Below are positions 53,201-64,000 of a stretch of 64,000 nt of DNA, one piece after another. The translations under genes and the position numbers were made by a program. The DNA lies in assembly GCA_030247725.1 (NCBI GenBank), contig JAOTRT010000009.1, positions 62,001 to 126,000 on the forward strand, written 5' to 3'. This stretch comes from Candidatus Nitricoxidireducens bremensis (GTDB lineage: Bacteria; Pseudomonadota; Gammaproteobacteria; Burkholderiales; Rhodocyclaceae). The notes beneath the pieces are model-generated. The model saw only the letters and a list, made by a program, of their open reading frames with translations. It was not told the origin of the DNA and did not search any database. Numbering within the stretch: the first letter of the stretch is position 1; the number at the start of each line of letters is the position of its first letter.

Positions 53201-53887
53201 TATGCGTCCCTGGCCTATTTCCGCCAGTTGCCGGCGCGCACCCTGAAGATCGACCAGGGCTTCGTGCGCAACATGCTCGACGATCCGGGCGACCTCGCCA
53301 TCGTCGAAGCGGTGATCGGCCTGACGGCGGCCTTCCAGCGCTCGGTGATCGCCGAGGGCGTCGAGACCGCCGAGCACGGCAATCTGCTGCTGGAACTGGG
53401 TTGCGACCTGGCCCAGGGCTTCGGCATCGCGCGGCCCATGCCGCCGGCGGACTTCGAGACCTGGCTGTCGGGCTTCACGCCGGACCCGGGCTGGGCCATC
53501 GCCGCCAGCCGCCGCCTGGGGCGCGACGCCTTCTCCGTGGTCGCCGCCTCCATGCAGCTGCGGCGCTGGGTGACGCGCCTGGTGGACGGCGAGATGGACG
53601 ACCTGGACCTCGGCATGGTGGGGGACATCTGCGCCTGCGAGTTCGGCCGCTGGTACGAGAACGCCGGCGCCGAGCACCTGGGCAACCTGGACCTGTATTG
53701 CGAGATCGGCCCCCTGCACCGCCAGCTCCACGAGTTGGCGCAGGATTACGTTACCGCCCGCCGCGCCGGGCAGGCCGGCGAGATCGAAGGCCTGCGGCGC
53801 CGGCTGACGGCCCTGCGCGACGATCTGCTGGCGCGCCTGTTCGCCTTGCGCGAACTGCTGGTGCAGCCCCTGCGCCACGGCGGCTGA
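50219..53887 (+). CDS. Multi-sensor c-di-GMP protein: CBS x4, PAS x3, GGDEF, EAL, CZB-like
   Basis: A 1222-residue soluble protein. Two CBS pairs (four CBS motifs, about 15-270) could bind adenine nucleotides. Three PAS domains follow at about 285-405, 410-535 and 540-655, each with its PAC end. The GGDEF domain has ARIGGDEFVLLLP and DLDGFTPINESHGH (Asn-Glu instead of the usual Asn-Asp). The EAL domain has EALLRWRHP, the metal site in ALDDFGTGYASL, and GVET. The C-terminal about 120 residues look like a chemoreceptor zinc-binding (CZB) domain: CACEFGRWY then EIGPLHRQLHELA. The first CZB histidine (normally H-x-x-W) is replaced, as the segment reads MQLRRWV. Start ATG 50219 avoids running through tmRNA. 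Confidence 0.9.
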   Translation: MNVDEALGAARLSADLPADAVGRLTAGDLVTVAPATALPDVAAVMARGRLSAVLVVADGIPVGIVTERDILKAWRRRLDPATRAEAVMGSPVVSCAADCDYREAYRLLNSKRIHHLAVVDAAGRAVGLVSDGAFRANLDMDADAAQTRVAAAMTPDPVAIPLTADMETAVVLMERAAVTAAVVVENGEPWGIVTARDVVREFAAGSATRPVTEVMTAPVVVVGEDETLADALALMRRRHIRRLVVTDGAGRLAGLLSQSDLVAHLDTNFREFAEQRRDRARLAYREAQARLQAIYDGSPHFIGLLDPDGLLLDANATALAAIDKPLGELIGRPFWATPWWAHDMAVQARLREAVVRAAAGESQRFEACQTTASGRTVWIDFSLHPVPDASGRIAWLLPQGVDITERKEAEEELRTLKRAVEHSNASIVITDEQGTIRYVNPRFCQLSGYGRGEAVGQNPRFLKSGRVGDAVYRELWQTITAGQPWQGRLCNRKKNGDLYWEDTVISPVRDDSGRISHYVAVKEDITDKRAAEERLKLAASVYSSSHDGILITDPAGFVVDVNTAFERITGYSRSELVGNKASMLNSGQHDSFFFSHMWETIAREGIWRGEITNRRKDGSLLVEVLTISAVRDDDGQVSHYVGAFTDITELKKSQERLAFLAHFDALTGLPNRSLLTDRLAQAVERARRAETLLAVAYVDLDGFTPINESHGHQAGDRVLVEVAGRLTEALRGVDTVARIGGDEFVLLLPDIQLLGELESLLERILATIAAPLGAVGGTQTLSASIGVTLYPLDGGDPETLLRHANQAMFAAKQAGGNQFHLFDADQDKRSRNHRDMASRVREALAHNELELWYQPKVNLRFGSVEGAEALLRWRHPERGILAPGEFLPYVEDSDFMVDLGNWVLEQAARQVVAWLDKGIEVAVSVNIAARHLQRPDFVERLRDLLARHPRLPPGMLEIEILETAALEDMAFVTRLIEECRRIGIDFALDDFGTGYASLAYFRQLPARTLKIDQGFVRNMLDDPGDLAIVEAVIGLTAAFQRSVIAEGVETAEHGNLLLELGCDLAQGFGIARPMPPADFETWLSGFTPDPGWAIAASRRLGRDAFSVVAASMQLRRWVTRLVDGEMDDLDLGMVGDICACEFGRWYENAGAEHLGNLDLYCEIGPLHRQLHELAQDYVTARRAGQAGEIEGLRRRLTALRDDLLARLFALRELLVQPLRHGG

Positions 53888-53906
53888 CGCCGCTGCTCCC
53901 CGTTGC

Positions 53907-55100
53907 CTACAAGCGTGCCGCCACGATGGCGCCGATCTCCGCGTCCGTGAGGGCGGCCGGATTGGTGCCCATGCGCGGGCCGCGGGTCTCCGCCACGAGC
54001 CGCGGGATGTCGCCGGCGCCGACGCCGTAGCGGCCGAGCCGGGGCATGGCGAGGTCCGTCTCCCAGCGCTTCAGCGCCTCGACCAGGTAGGCGCGGGCGT
54101 CGTCGCCGTTGAGACCCTTCTGCATGGCGAAGCGGCGGCCGATCTCGGCGTACTTCGGCAAGGCCGGGTTGGCGGCGTCCCGCGCCTGCATCGCCGCGAT
54201 GTTGATCTCGGTCGCCGTCGCCAGCAGGGTGCCGCAGACGACGCCGTGGGGCACGGGGAAATAGGCGCCCAGGGGCGAGGCGAGGGCATGGACCGAGCCC
54301 AGGCCCGTCTGGGCCAGGCAGATGCCCGAGAGCAGCGAGGCGTAGGCCATGCGCTCGCGGCCGGCGGCGGCGTCTTCGCCGCCTCCGTGCCAGGCCGCCA
54401 GGCCGTCTTTCACGGCCATGATGCCGGAGCGGGCGAGGGCGTCGGTCATGGGATTGGCGCGGGTGGAGACGAAGGCTTCCAGCAGCTGGGTGAAGGCGTC
54501 CATGCCGTCGGCGGCGATCAGTTCGGGTGGACAACTTGCCAGCAGGTCCGGGTCCACGATGGCCCAGGCGGCCACAAGGCGGTCGCCGCGGAAGGACTTC
54601 TTGAACTGGCCGGGCACCGACAGCACGGCGTTCTTCGTCGCCTCGGAGCCCGTGCCGGCCGTGGTCGGCACGGCGATGAAGGGCGTCGCCGGCCCCCGGT
54701 AGGGCAGTTCGGGACCGACGCCTTCCAGGTGGTCCAGCACCGAGTTGCCGGGCTTCAGCAGGCCGGCGATGGCCTTGGCGGCGTCGAGGGGACTGCCGCC
54801 GCCGATGCCGATGACGGCGGCGAAATCCTCCTTGCCGAGGGCGGCGACGGTGGCGTCCACCAGTTGCGGCGAAGGCTCGCCCGCCACGCGCACCTGCTCC
54901 CAGCTGCAGCCGCGCTCGCGCAGGGCGGCGAACAGCGTTGCCGCGGCGGGCGAGGCGTCGAAGGAGCGGGCGCCCGTCACCAGCAGCAGGCGCCGGCCGT
55001 AGCCGGCCGCGATGGCGGGCAGCTTGCCCAGGGCGCCGGCGCCGAATTCGATGCGCGGCAGCGGGGCGATGGAGAAGGGCGGCAGGGCAGTCAGGCTCAT
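53907..55100 (-). CDS. Iron-containing alcohol dehydrogenase-family protein with altered metal site
   Basis: A 397-residue group III (Fe-ADH) dehydrogenase fold. The NAD-binding region VIGIGGGSPLDAAKAIAG and VPTTAGTGSEATKNAVL are clear. The metal region departs from the classical D-H-H-H set: DGMDAFTQLLEAF has Gln where the first His is usual, and VHALASPLGAYFPVPHG keeps His in VHALA and VPHG but has Ser where ALAHPLG usually has His. The enzyme may use another metal, or none. Substrate unknown. ATG overlaps the stop of the kinase gene upstream (ATGA), so it is the last gene of the sensory operon. Confidence 0.85.
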   Translation of the reverse strand: MSLTALPPFSIAPLPRIEFGAGALGKLPAIAAGYGRRLLLVTGARSFDASPAAATLFAALRERGCSWEQVRVAGEPSPQLVDATVAALGKEDFAAVIGIGGGSPLDAAKAIAGLLKPGNSVLDHLEGVGPELPYRGPATPFIAVPTTAGTGSEATKNAVLSVPGQFKKSFRGDRLVAAWAIVDPDLLASCPPELIAADGMDAFTQLLEAFVSTRANPMTDALARSGIMAVKDGLAAWHGGGEDAAAGRERMAYASLLSGICLAQTGLGSVHALASPLGAYFPVPHGVVCGTLLATATEINIAAMQARDAANPALPKYAEIGRRFAMQKGLNGDDARAYLVEALKRWETDLAMPRLGRYGVGAGDIPRLVAETRGPRMGTNPAALTDAEIGAIVAARL

Positions 55101-57295
55101 GGTGGGGATGAGTCCTCGGCCAGACGCGCCAGCTCGTCGTAGCGGTAGTTCTCGGCCAGGGCCCGGATCGCCGCCGCCGCTTCCGGCCGGCTGCCGTCGA
55201 GATCGGCGCAGAGGGCGGCGACGGCGTCCCGGTCGAGGCGGATGGCGGCCTCGCGGAGCTGGCGGCGCTGGGCCGGCGCCAGGGCTTCGGGCCGCAGCGG
55301 CGGCGGCGCGGGCGCGGCGGCCGGCGCGGCAACGGGGGCCGCCGGCGTATGGATGCCGAGGTAATGAGTCAGCAGGGCCAGCACCTTGTCCAGTTCCACC
55401 GGCTTGATGGCCACCTCGTCGCAGCCGGCGGCGATGAAGGTGGCGCGTTCCTCCTCGAAGGCGCTGGCGGTGAGGGCGATGATGACGGTCTTGTCGCCGC
55501 CGGGCAGGGCGCGGATGCGTCGCGCCACCGCCAGGCCGTCCATGCCCGGCATGCGCATGTCCAGCAGGATCAGCTGGGGCTGCCACTCGCCATAGATCTT
55601 CAAGGCTTCCGGGCCGCTGGCGGCCTCCCGCAGCGTGAAGCTGGAATCCCGCAGCAGCCGGGTCGTCAGCAGCCGCTGGTCCTCGTCGTCGTCCACCACG
55701 AGGATGCGCACCTCCACGGCGGACGCGACGGCGGCAGTGCGCTGGGCGGCCTGGGGCGGCGCCTGCGGCGCCTGGGCCGGCGCGACGGGGATGACGACGC
55801 GGAAGCGGCTGCCCGCCCCCGGCGTGCTGGTGGCGGCGATGCTGCCGCCGAGGGCCTCGGCGTAGCGGGAGGCGATGGGCAGGCCGAGCCCCGTGCCCTG
55901 ACGCCGCACGCCGTGGCCGGCCAGGTAGAAGGGCTCGTAGATATGCTCCAGTTCCTCGGCGGAAAGGCCGACGCCCGTGTCCGTCACGGCGAATTCCAGG
56001 TAGGGGCCGGCCGGGCCGGTACCGGCGGCGGCGGTCAGGACCACCTCGCCGTGATCCGAGTACTTGACGGCGTTGCCGAGCAGGTTGAGGAGGATCTGCT
56101 TGAGCTTGAGGGGGTCCGTGCGCACCCAGGGCGGCAGGGCAGCGGCGATTTCCAGCTTGAGGGCCAGCCCCTTCGCCTGCGCCTCCGGCTGCAGCATGGC
56201 GACCAGGGATTCCAGCATCTCCGTGGGGGCGAAGGCCTCGGCCTTCAATTCCAGCTTGCCGCTCTCGATGCGGGAGATCTCCAGGATGTCGTTGATGAGG
56301 GAGAGCAGATGCTGGCCGCTGCGGTTGATGGTCTCCAGGTAGCGCAGATGCTCCGGCGCCAGCCGGGTATCGCGGGCCATCAGTTGGGCGAAGCCGAGTA
56401 CGGCGTTGAGGGGGGTGCGCAGTTCGTGGCTGGTGTTGGCGAGGAACAGGCTCTTGGCGCGGCTGCCGGCTTCCGCCGCCTCCTTGGCGGCGGCGAGCTC
56501 GCGGGTGCGCTCGACGACCCGCTGTTCCAGGGCGGCATTCAGTTCCTCCAGGGCCGTGCGCGCCTCCTGGCGTTCCCGCGAGCGTTGGTCGAGGGCCTCC
56601 TGCATGCGGTTGAAGCCGGCGGCCAGGTGGGCCGCCTCATCGGTGCCGGGCAGCTCGATGCGGGTGCCGTATTCGCCGCCCTCGACCCGGATCATGGCCG
56701 CTTCCAGCACGCGCAGGCGCCGCGTCAGGCGCAGGCCCAGCCAGACGGCCAGGGCCGTCGTCAGCAGCGTGGCGACGAAGGCGAACAGCAGGCCGGAAAG
56801 GCGGATCTTCCTGACCTCGGCGATGGCGTCGCGTTCGCCGATGGCGAGACGTACCCAGCCGATGGGGCGCTGGTCGAGGAAGACAGGCTCGGCCACGTCC
56901 ACGCGCCGCAGGCCGCGGGCGAAGTAGACCTCTTGGGCACGGGCTGGCAGGTCCAGGAGGTAGCGCCCCGCATGGCTGCGGTCGGTATGGGCGAGCACCT
57001 GGCCGTAGGGATCGGTCACCATGGCGAATTCGAGGCCCTTGTGACGCTGCTGGGCGTCCACCAGCTCCTGCAGGCCGGCGGCGTCGCGGGAGGCTATCCA
57101 GCCGGCGGCCGAGGTGCCCAGGGCCCGCGCCACGTCGCGGGCGTATTCGGTCTGCCGTTCGACGATGGCCTGCTCCTGCCAGAAGGTCAGGTAGGCCGTG
57201 AAGGCGAAGGTCAGCAGCACGATGGCCGCCGTGACGCCGCCGACCAGCTGGCGGCGCAGGTTGCCGAAGAGGAAGCCGAACAGGCGGCTCGGCAT
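55097..57295 (-). CDS. Hybrid sensor histidine kinase/response regulator
   Basis: A 732-residue membrane kinase. TM1 is at about 17-37, then a periplasmic sensor (about 38-165, single-Cache-like: FAMVTDPYGQVLAHTD, PIGWVRLAIG), TM2 at about 172-195, and HAMP with a coiled coil. HisKA has NTSHELRTPLNAVLGF. HATPase has NLLGNAVKYSD, DTGVGLS and GTGLGLPIA. The receiver carries VVDDDEDQRLL, LLDMRMPGMDG and IKPVEL. The last about 60 residues form a helical tail (RRQLREAAIRLDRDAVAALC, ALAENYRYDEL) shared with the kinase at 60491-62839. The ATG overlaps the PhnD-like gene's stop by one base (TGATG); that lipoprotein is probably its sensory partner. Confidence 0.9.
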   Translation of the reverse strand: MPSRLFGFLFGNLRRQLVGGVTAAIVLLTFAFTAYLTFWQEQAIVERQTEYARDVARALGTSAAGWIASRDAAGLQELVDAQQRHKGLEFAMVTDPYGQVLAHTDRSHAGRYLLDLPARAQEVYFARGLRRVDVAEPVFLDQRPIGWVRLAIGERDAIAEVRKIRLSGLLFAFVATLLTTALAVWLGLRLTRRLRVLEAAMIRVEGGEYGTRIELPGTDEAAHLAAGFNRMQEALDQRSRERQEARTALEELNAALEQRVVERTRELAAAKEAAEAGSRAKSLFLANTSHELRTPLNAVLGFAQLMARDTRLAPEHLRYLETINRSGQHLLSLINDILEISRIESGKLELKAEAFAPTEMLESLVAMLQPEAQAKGLALKLEIAAALPPWVRTDPLKLKQILLNLLGNAVKYSDHGEVVLTAAAGTGPAGPYLEFAVTDTGVGLSAEELEHIYEPFYLAGHGVRRQGTGLGLPIASRYAEALGGSIAATSTPGAGSRFRVVIPVAPAQAPQAPPQAAQRTAAVASAVEVRILVVDDDEDQRLLTTRLLRDSSFTLREAASGPEALKIYGEWQPQLILLDMRMPGMDGLAVARRIRALPGGDKTVIIALTASAFEEERATFIAAGCDEVAIKPVELDKVLALLTHYLGIHTPAAPVAAPAAAPAPPPLRPEALAPAQRRQLREAAIRLDRDAVAALCADLDGSRPEAAAAIRALAENYRYDELARLAEDSSPP

Positions 57296-58224
57296 CAGCG
57301 GTGTTCCTCCACCTTGCGCACGCGGCCTTCAAAGCTGTCGACGAAACGGCGCACCGCGGCGTAGTCGGCGTCGGCGGCAGGCAGGAAGCGGGCCGTCTCC
57401 ATGCCGGCGAGGATCGCCGTTCCCTGGGGGGTGGCCGCCAGGTCCAGCAGCGCCTGGCGCACGGCGTCGGCGACGGCGGGGGGCACGTCGTCCCGCACCA
57501 TCACCGAATTGTTCACCAGGGGCGGCGTCTCCCAGGCCACCTGCAGGGCGGCTGCCTCGGCGGGATGGTCCTTCTGGAAGGCGCGCCAGGGCGGCGGCCA
57601 GGTGGCGCCGGCCGCGGTCTGGCCGAGGTAGACGTTCATGATCGAGGATTCCTGGGAGCCGACGTAGCGGTTGTCGATGTCGCCCATGACGTCGATGCCC
57701 TGATTGTGCAGGAACCACTGGGGCATGATGCAGGCCGCCAGGGCCGTCGGCGACGGGTAGCTGACGGCCTTGCCTTTGAGGTCCGTCGGCCGGCGGATGG
57801 CGCCGTCGCGACGGACGATGAAGATGCCGCGGAAGTCGGCGGGCTCCCCCGCCATGGCGATGACCCGGTAGCCGAGCTTGATGGCTTCCAGGGACTGCCA
57901 GGGATTGGGCAGCAGGAACTCGGGCTCGCGGCGGCGGATCTTCTCCTCGTAGTGGGCGTAGTCGCGGGAGGCTTCCAGTTCCAGCATGACCCCCGGTACC
58001 TGCCAGTTCAGATAGTCCAGCAGGGGCTGGTAGGCCCTGGCCAGCCGCTGGGGGTTGTGCAGCGGATGGACGGCGAAGCGCATCACCTTCACTGCCGTCG
58101 GCGACGGCGCGTCGCCGTAGCGCGGTTCCGGCGGCGGGGGCGGCGCCTCGCAGCCGGCCAGGGCGGCGACGGCGGCGAGGGCGAGCAGGCGCCGCAGGCC
58201 GGTCAGGAGGCGGGCAGCCAGCAT
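57295..58224 (-). CDS. PhnD-like substrate-binding lipoprotein
   Basis: A 309-residue lipoprotein with lipobox LAGC at the end of its signal peptide. The mature part follows the phosphonate/phosphite-binding (PhnD, type 2 periplasmic-binding) plan: FAVHPLHNPQRLARAYQPLLDYLN, EPEFLLPNPWQSLEA, DLKGKAVSYPSPTALAACIMPQWFL, and YVGSQESSIMNVYLGQTAAGATWPP. No transport genes are near. It sits between two hybrid kinases and overlaps the next kinase gene by one base, so a receptor role is more likely than uptake. Ligand unknown. Confidence 0.82.
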   Translation of the reverse strand: MLAARLLTGLRRLLALAAVAALAGCEAPPPPPEPRYGDAPSPTAVKVMRFAVHPLHNPQRLARAYQPLLDYLNWQVPGVMLELEASRDYAHYEEKIRRREPEFLLPNPWQSLEAIKLGYRVIAMAGEPADFRGIFIVRRDGAIRRPTDLKGKAVSYPSPTALAACIMPQWFLHNQGIDVMGDIDNRYVGSQESSIMNVYLGQTAAGATWPPPWRAFQKDHPAEAAALQVAWETPPLVNNSVMVRDDVPPAVADAVRQALLDLAATPQGTAILAGMETARFLPAADADYAAVRRFVDSFEGRVRKVEEHR

Positions 58225-60490
58225 TTGGCGAACTCTCCGGCCGGCAGGGGCCTGCCGAAATGGAAGCCCTGGAACTGCTGGCAGCCGGCGTTGCGCAGGA
58301 ATTCCACTTCTTCGGGCCGCTCGACGCCTTCGGCGATGGTGGTCATGCCCAGGTTGTCCGCCAGGGAGATGACGGTGCGCACGATGGCGGCGTTGCGTTC
58401 GTCCCGATGGACGTCCTGGACGAAGGAGCGGTCGATCTTGAGCTTCTGCACCGGCAGGCTCTTGAGATAGCTGAGGGAGGAATAGCCGGTACCGAAGTCG
58501 TCGAGGGCGATGGCGAAGCCCGCGTCCCGCAACTGGCCGATCTTGCGGCGGGCGGTGTCGATGTCCACCAGCAGCAGGCTTTCCGTCACTTCCAGCTCGA
58601 TGCGTTCCGGCGCGATGCCGGCGGCAGCCACCACCTGCAGGCAGCGGTTCACGAAGCCTTCGCTGTGGAACTGGCGGGCGCTGACGTTGACGGCGAGCAG
58701 CTCGATGGGCGTGCAGCGGCCGGCGGGGGCGCAATGGCCGGCGAGCCAGGCGGTGCCGTCGGCCAGTACCCAGTCGCCGAGCTCGACGATGAGGCCCAGT
58801 TCCTCCGCCAGGGGGATGAAGTCCCCCGGCGGCACCAGGCCGCGCACCGGGTGGTGCCAGCGGATCAGGGCCTCGGCGCCGAGGAGGCGGCCGTCGGCGT
58901 CCACCTGGGGCTGGTAGTGGAGGCAGAACTGGCGGCCGTCGATGGCCTGGCGCAGTTCCTTGCCGAGGGTCAGGCGGCGCGTCGCCTCGCTCTGCATTTC
59001 CGGCCGGTAGAAGTGGATCAGGTTGCGGCCGGCTTGCTTGGCGCGGAACATGGCCAGCTCCGCGTGCTGCAGCAGTTCGCCGGCCTCGCCGCCGTCGTCC
59101 GGATAGAGGGCGATGCCGATGCTGGCGTTGAGCTGGACGTCCTGGCCGTCGACGGGGACCGATTGCGCCAGGGCGGCGGCGATCAGCTCGGCGCGGGCCT
59201 GGGCCTCGTGGGCGGCCTGTTCGGCGTCGTCGCCGAGGTCGAGGGCGAGGACGACGAACTCGTCGCTGCCCCAGCGGGAGGGCACATCGCCGCTCGGCAC
59301 GGCGGCGGCGAGACGCCGGGCGATGGCGCGCAGGTAAGCGTCGCCCGCCTCGTGGCCGAGCACGTCGTTGATCTGCTTGAAGTGGTCCAGGTCCACGAAG
59401 AGGGCGCCGCATTGCGTCCGGTGGTGGCGGGCGCGCAGCAGCTCGTCGGCGAGGCGCTCGCCGAGGGCCGCCCGGTTCGGCAGGCCGGTCAGTTCGTCGT
59501 GGAAGGCCAGATAGGCGAGGCGGTCGTCGGCGTAGCGGCGGGCGATGCTCATGGTGAGTACGTCTGCCACCTGGGCGAGGAAGCGTTCGTCGGCGGCCGG
59601 GATGGCGGCCTCGCCGCGGATGGTGTGCATCAGCACGCCGAGGGCGCGGCCGTCGGCCATCAGGGGCAGGGCGATGCGTCCGCGCGGCGCCGGGTCGGGA
59701 AAATGCAGGTCGGCCGGGCAGTGGGAGGCGTCCAGGTTGCGCGGCGTCCGGCAGGCGGCGACCTCGCCGCACAGGCACTCGTCGAAGCCGATGTGGGCGC
59801 AGACGACGGCCTGTTCCGGCCCCAGGCCGACGCCGGCCGCCAGGTCGAGGCGGTCGCTGTGGCCCCGGTTGCGGGTGAGGAAGATGGCGGACTTGCGCTC
59901 GGGCGACTGCCAGCCGAAGATTTCCGTCACCCGCTGCAGGGCGCCTTCGAGATAGGCCTTGAGGTCGGGTTCGGCATGGGAGAGGGCGAGCAGCTGGCGC
60001 AGGGCCTGCTCCTCGCGCATGGAACGTTCCAGGCTGGCGTTGGATTCCCGCAGCGCCTCGGTGCGCACCGCCACCAGCTGTTCGAGGCGCTCGTTGCTGC
60101 GCGCCAGCAGGCGGCGCGCCTGGGCCAGCTCCATGTGGGTGCGCACCCGCGCCAGCACCTCGTCGGCCTGGAAGGGCTTGACGATGTAGTCGAGGCCGCC
60201 GGCGCGGAAGGCCTCGACCTTGTCCTCGGTTTCCTGCAGGGCGCTGATGAAGATCACCGGCAGGTCGCGGGTGGCGGCCTCTTCGCGGAAGCGGCGGCAG
60301 ACCTCGTAGCCGTCCATGCCCGGCATGCGGATGTCCAGCAGCACCAGGTCCGGCGGCGCCACCGTGGCGGCGCGCAGGGCCGACTCGCCGTTGAGGGCCG
60401 GGCGCACCTTGTAGCCGGCGCTGTGGAGGATGCCTTCGAGAACCCGCAGGTTGTTCGGGTTGTCGTCGACGATCAGGATGGTGGCGTCGT

Positions 60491-60494
<4 letters not shown>
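58203..60494 (-). CDS. Response regulator with GAF-like, degenerate GGDEF and EAL domains
   Basis: A 763-residue cytoplasmic protein. The receiver (1-125) has ILIVDDNPNNLRVL, phospho-acceptor in VLLDIRMPGMDG and YIVKPF. A coiled coil and a GAF-like domain (about 185-345, with four Cys in the stretch FDECLCGEVAACRT...SHC) follow. The GGDEF domain reads SRWGSDEFVV, so the signature is GSDEF and cyclase activity is doubtful. The EAL domain is intact (EALIRWHHP, ALDDFGTGYSSLSYL, EGVE), so it is probably a phosphodiesterase. It is the second gene of the operon, overlapping the kinase upstream by 4 bases and the PhnD-like gene by 22, and is the likely receiver partner of the flanking kinases. Confidence 0.9.
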
Positions 60495-62839
<2,345 letters not shown>

Positions 62840-62925
62840 GTTGCCCTTCCTGGGTGACGGACTGGGGAGCGGCCTAGGATATCCGAACTGCCGGCGCGCC
62901 GGTAAGGTCTTTGCCCGTCCGCGAC

Positions 62926-64000
62926 TTACCCCAGGAAGGACACGCCAAAGCCGAGCAATGCACAGGCGCCGATGACGTGCAGGATGTCCGCCTTGAAGCG
63001 CCAGAGGGCGACGAAGGCGGCGGCGGCGATGCCCGCCGCGGCGGCGTCGAAGTCCCCGCCGAAGGGCGCCGCTGCCGTTGCCGCCGGCCAGAAGGTGTGC
63101 CAGGCGAAGAACACCGCCAGGTTCACGATGACGCCCACCACGGCCGCCGTGATGCCCGTCAGGGGCGCGGTGAACTTGAGGTCGCCGCGGGTCGCCTCCA
63201 CCGCCGGGCCGCCGACGAGGATGAACAGGAAGGAGGGCAGGAAGGTGAAGAATGTGGCGACTGCCGCGCCGGCGACACCGGCGGCGAACAGGGCATCGGG
63301 GCCGAAGATCTGCTTGGTGGCGCCGCCCACGTAGCCGACGAAGGCCACCACCATGATCAGCGGCCCCGGCGTCGTCTCGCCGAGGGCGAGGCCGTCGATC
63401 ATCTGCCGGCCCGTGAGCCAGCCGTAGTGCTCGACACCGCCCTGGTAGACGTAGGGCAGCACGGCATAGGCGCCGCCGAAGGTGAGGAAGGCCGCCTCGG
63501 TGAAGAAGGCGCCCATGTCGCGCAGGGTGCCCGACAGCAGCGCCATGGCCGCGCCCCAGACGGCGAGGAAGACCGCCGTCGTGCCGAGCATGCGGCCCCA
63601 GGAGAAGCGGGCGTGGGGCGGCGTCGGCGTGTGGTCGTCGATCACCGCCGGGCCGTATTCCTTGCCGGCGGCACCGTGGCCGCCGCCCACCTTGAACAGG
63701 GCCGGCTTCAGCCTGCCGCCGAAGGCGCCGGCCAGGGCTGCCGCTGCGACGATCCAGGGGAAGCCGATGTCGAGGAAGAAGATGGCGACGAAGGCGGCGG
63801 CGGCGAAGCCCCACAGCACGCCGTTCTTCAGGGCGCGGGAACCGATGCGCCAGGCGGCGAAGAGCACGATGGCGACGACGGCGGGCTTGATGCCCCAGAG
63901 CACGCCGGCCACCGCCGGCACCGTGCCGTAGGTCAGGTAGGCCCAGGAAAGGCCGATGAGGATCAACAGCGAGGGCAGGAAGAACAGCACGCCGGCCATG
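62926..64000 (-). CDS. chrA: Chromate transporter (ChrA, CHR family), partial at its N-terminus
   Basis: The 3' 357 codons of a long-chain CHR-family transporter; the frame is still open at the window edge, where ATG 63999 is an internal Met (AGVLFFLPSLLILIGLSW is normally about 90 residues into ChrA). The second CHR half is complete, with AFLTFGGAYAVLPYVYQG, LALGETTPGPLIMVVAFVGYVGG and FTFLPSFLFILVGGPAVE. It has about 10 membrane helices in this part and a hydrophilic central loop with several His. It expels chromate or related oxyanions. It reads toward the sensory operon but there is no overlap. Confidence 0.9.
   Translation of the reverse strand, partial: MAGVLFFLPSLLILIGLSWAYLTYGTVPAVAGVLWGIKPAVVAIVLFAAWRIGSRALKNGVLWGFAAAAFVAIFFLDIGFPWIVAAAALAGAFGGRLKPALFKVGGGHGAAGKEYGPAVIDDHTPTPPHARFSWGRMLGTTAVFLAVWGAAMALLSGTLRDMGAFFTEAAFLTFGGAYAVLPYVYQGGVEHYGWLTGRQMIDGLALGETTPGPLIMVVAFVGYVGGATKQIFGPDALFAAGVAGAAVATFFTFLPSFLFILVGGPAVEATRGDLKFTAPLTGITAAVVGVIVNLAVFFAWHTFWPAATAAAPFGGDFDAAAAGIAAAAFVALWRFKADILHVIGACALLGFGVSFLG

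Overview
The window is GC-rich chromosomal DNA from a betaproteobacterium, probably a member of the Rhodocyclales. The evidence is the YhdP - nitrilase - TldD gene order, the tmRNA tag ANDERFALAA, the SHP/diheme cytochrome cluster and the number of c-di-GMP and hybrid-kinase genes. The assignment is an inference from gene content; no 16S gene is present. Almost every reading frame is open on both strands because of codon bias, so genes were chosen by protein-family recognition, start/stop overlaps and ribosome binding sites.

Layout. 1-3548 (+): end of yhdP, a nitrilase-family amidase and tldD. 3549-5654: a small accessory patch (two Uma2-type genes and ccdAB) bounded by a decayed copy of the tldD 3' end. 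5722-10346: a cNMP-binding diguanylate cyclase (-), DAHP synthase (+), an ArnT-like glycosyltransferase and a UbiA-type phosphoribosyltransferase. 10350-14298 (-): SHP cytochrome, diheme cytochrome c, cytochrome b561 and a QseBC/PmrAB-like two-component pair. 14360-23302 (-): a hybrid kinase with a PstS-like partner, then a CzcCBA/Cus-type metal efflux operon with a DUF3240 gene. Tandem CTTAAG-type hexamers lie upstream of both the SHP and the efflux operons and suggest one shared regulator.

23402-31080 (-): a caspase-family protease, a 1359-residue NACHT-like ATPase with a C-terminal PD-(D/E)XK nuclease motif, its translationally coupled DUF4143 ATPase, and cob(I)alamin adenosyltransferase. 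A fragment of the adenosyltransferase gene is repeated on the far side of the NACHT pair, so that pair looks like an inserted defence-type island. 31172-39568: two SulP anion transporters that share an unusual inserted coiled-coil domain, arranged around an NtrBC-type sigma-54 system with visible enhancer palindromes and a -24/-12 promoter. 39644-46806 (+): a six-gene Hyf/Ehr membrane complex whose large subunit has lost all four [NiFe] cysteines. 46846-48721: a small secreted protein, a CapA-like protein and a SpoIIAA-like protein. 48872-50047 (-): a DinJ/YafQ toxin-antitoxin pair and tmRNA. 50219-53887 (+): a CBS-PAS-GGDEF-EAL-CZB protein. 53907-62839 (-): a tightly overlapped five-gene sensory operon (kinase, c-di-GMP regulator, PhnD-like lipoprotein, kinase, Fe-ADH-like enzyme). 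62926-64000 (-): chromate transporter, cut by the window edge.

The most unusual non-coding structure is a family of four nested-hairpin repeats in two inverted pairs, at 13124-13379 and 33576-33825. Each copy has its own private, self-complementary outer and inner stems around a conserved AAGTAAAGGAGGAG / GGGGGACATG core. Six of the seven non-Watson-Crick positions in the outer stems are G-U wobbles when read in one orientation, which points to a structured RNA or a structure-dependent mobile repeat.
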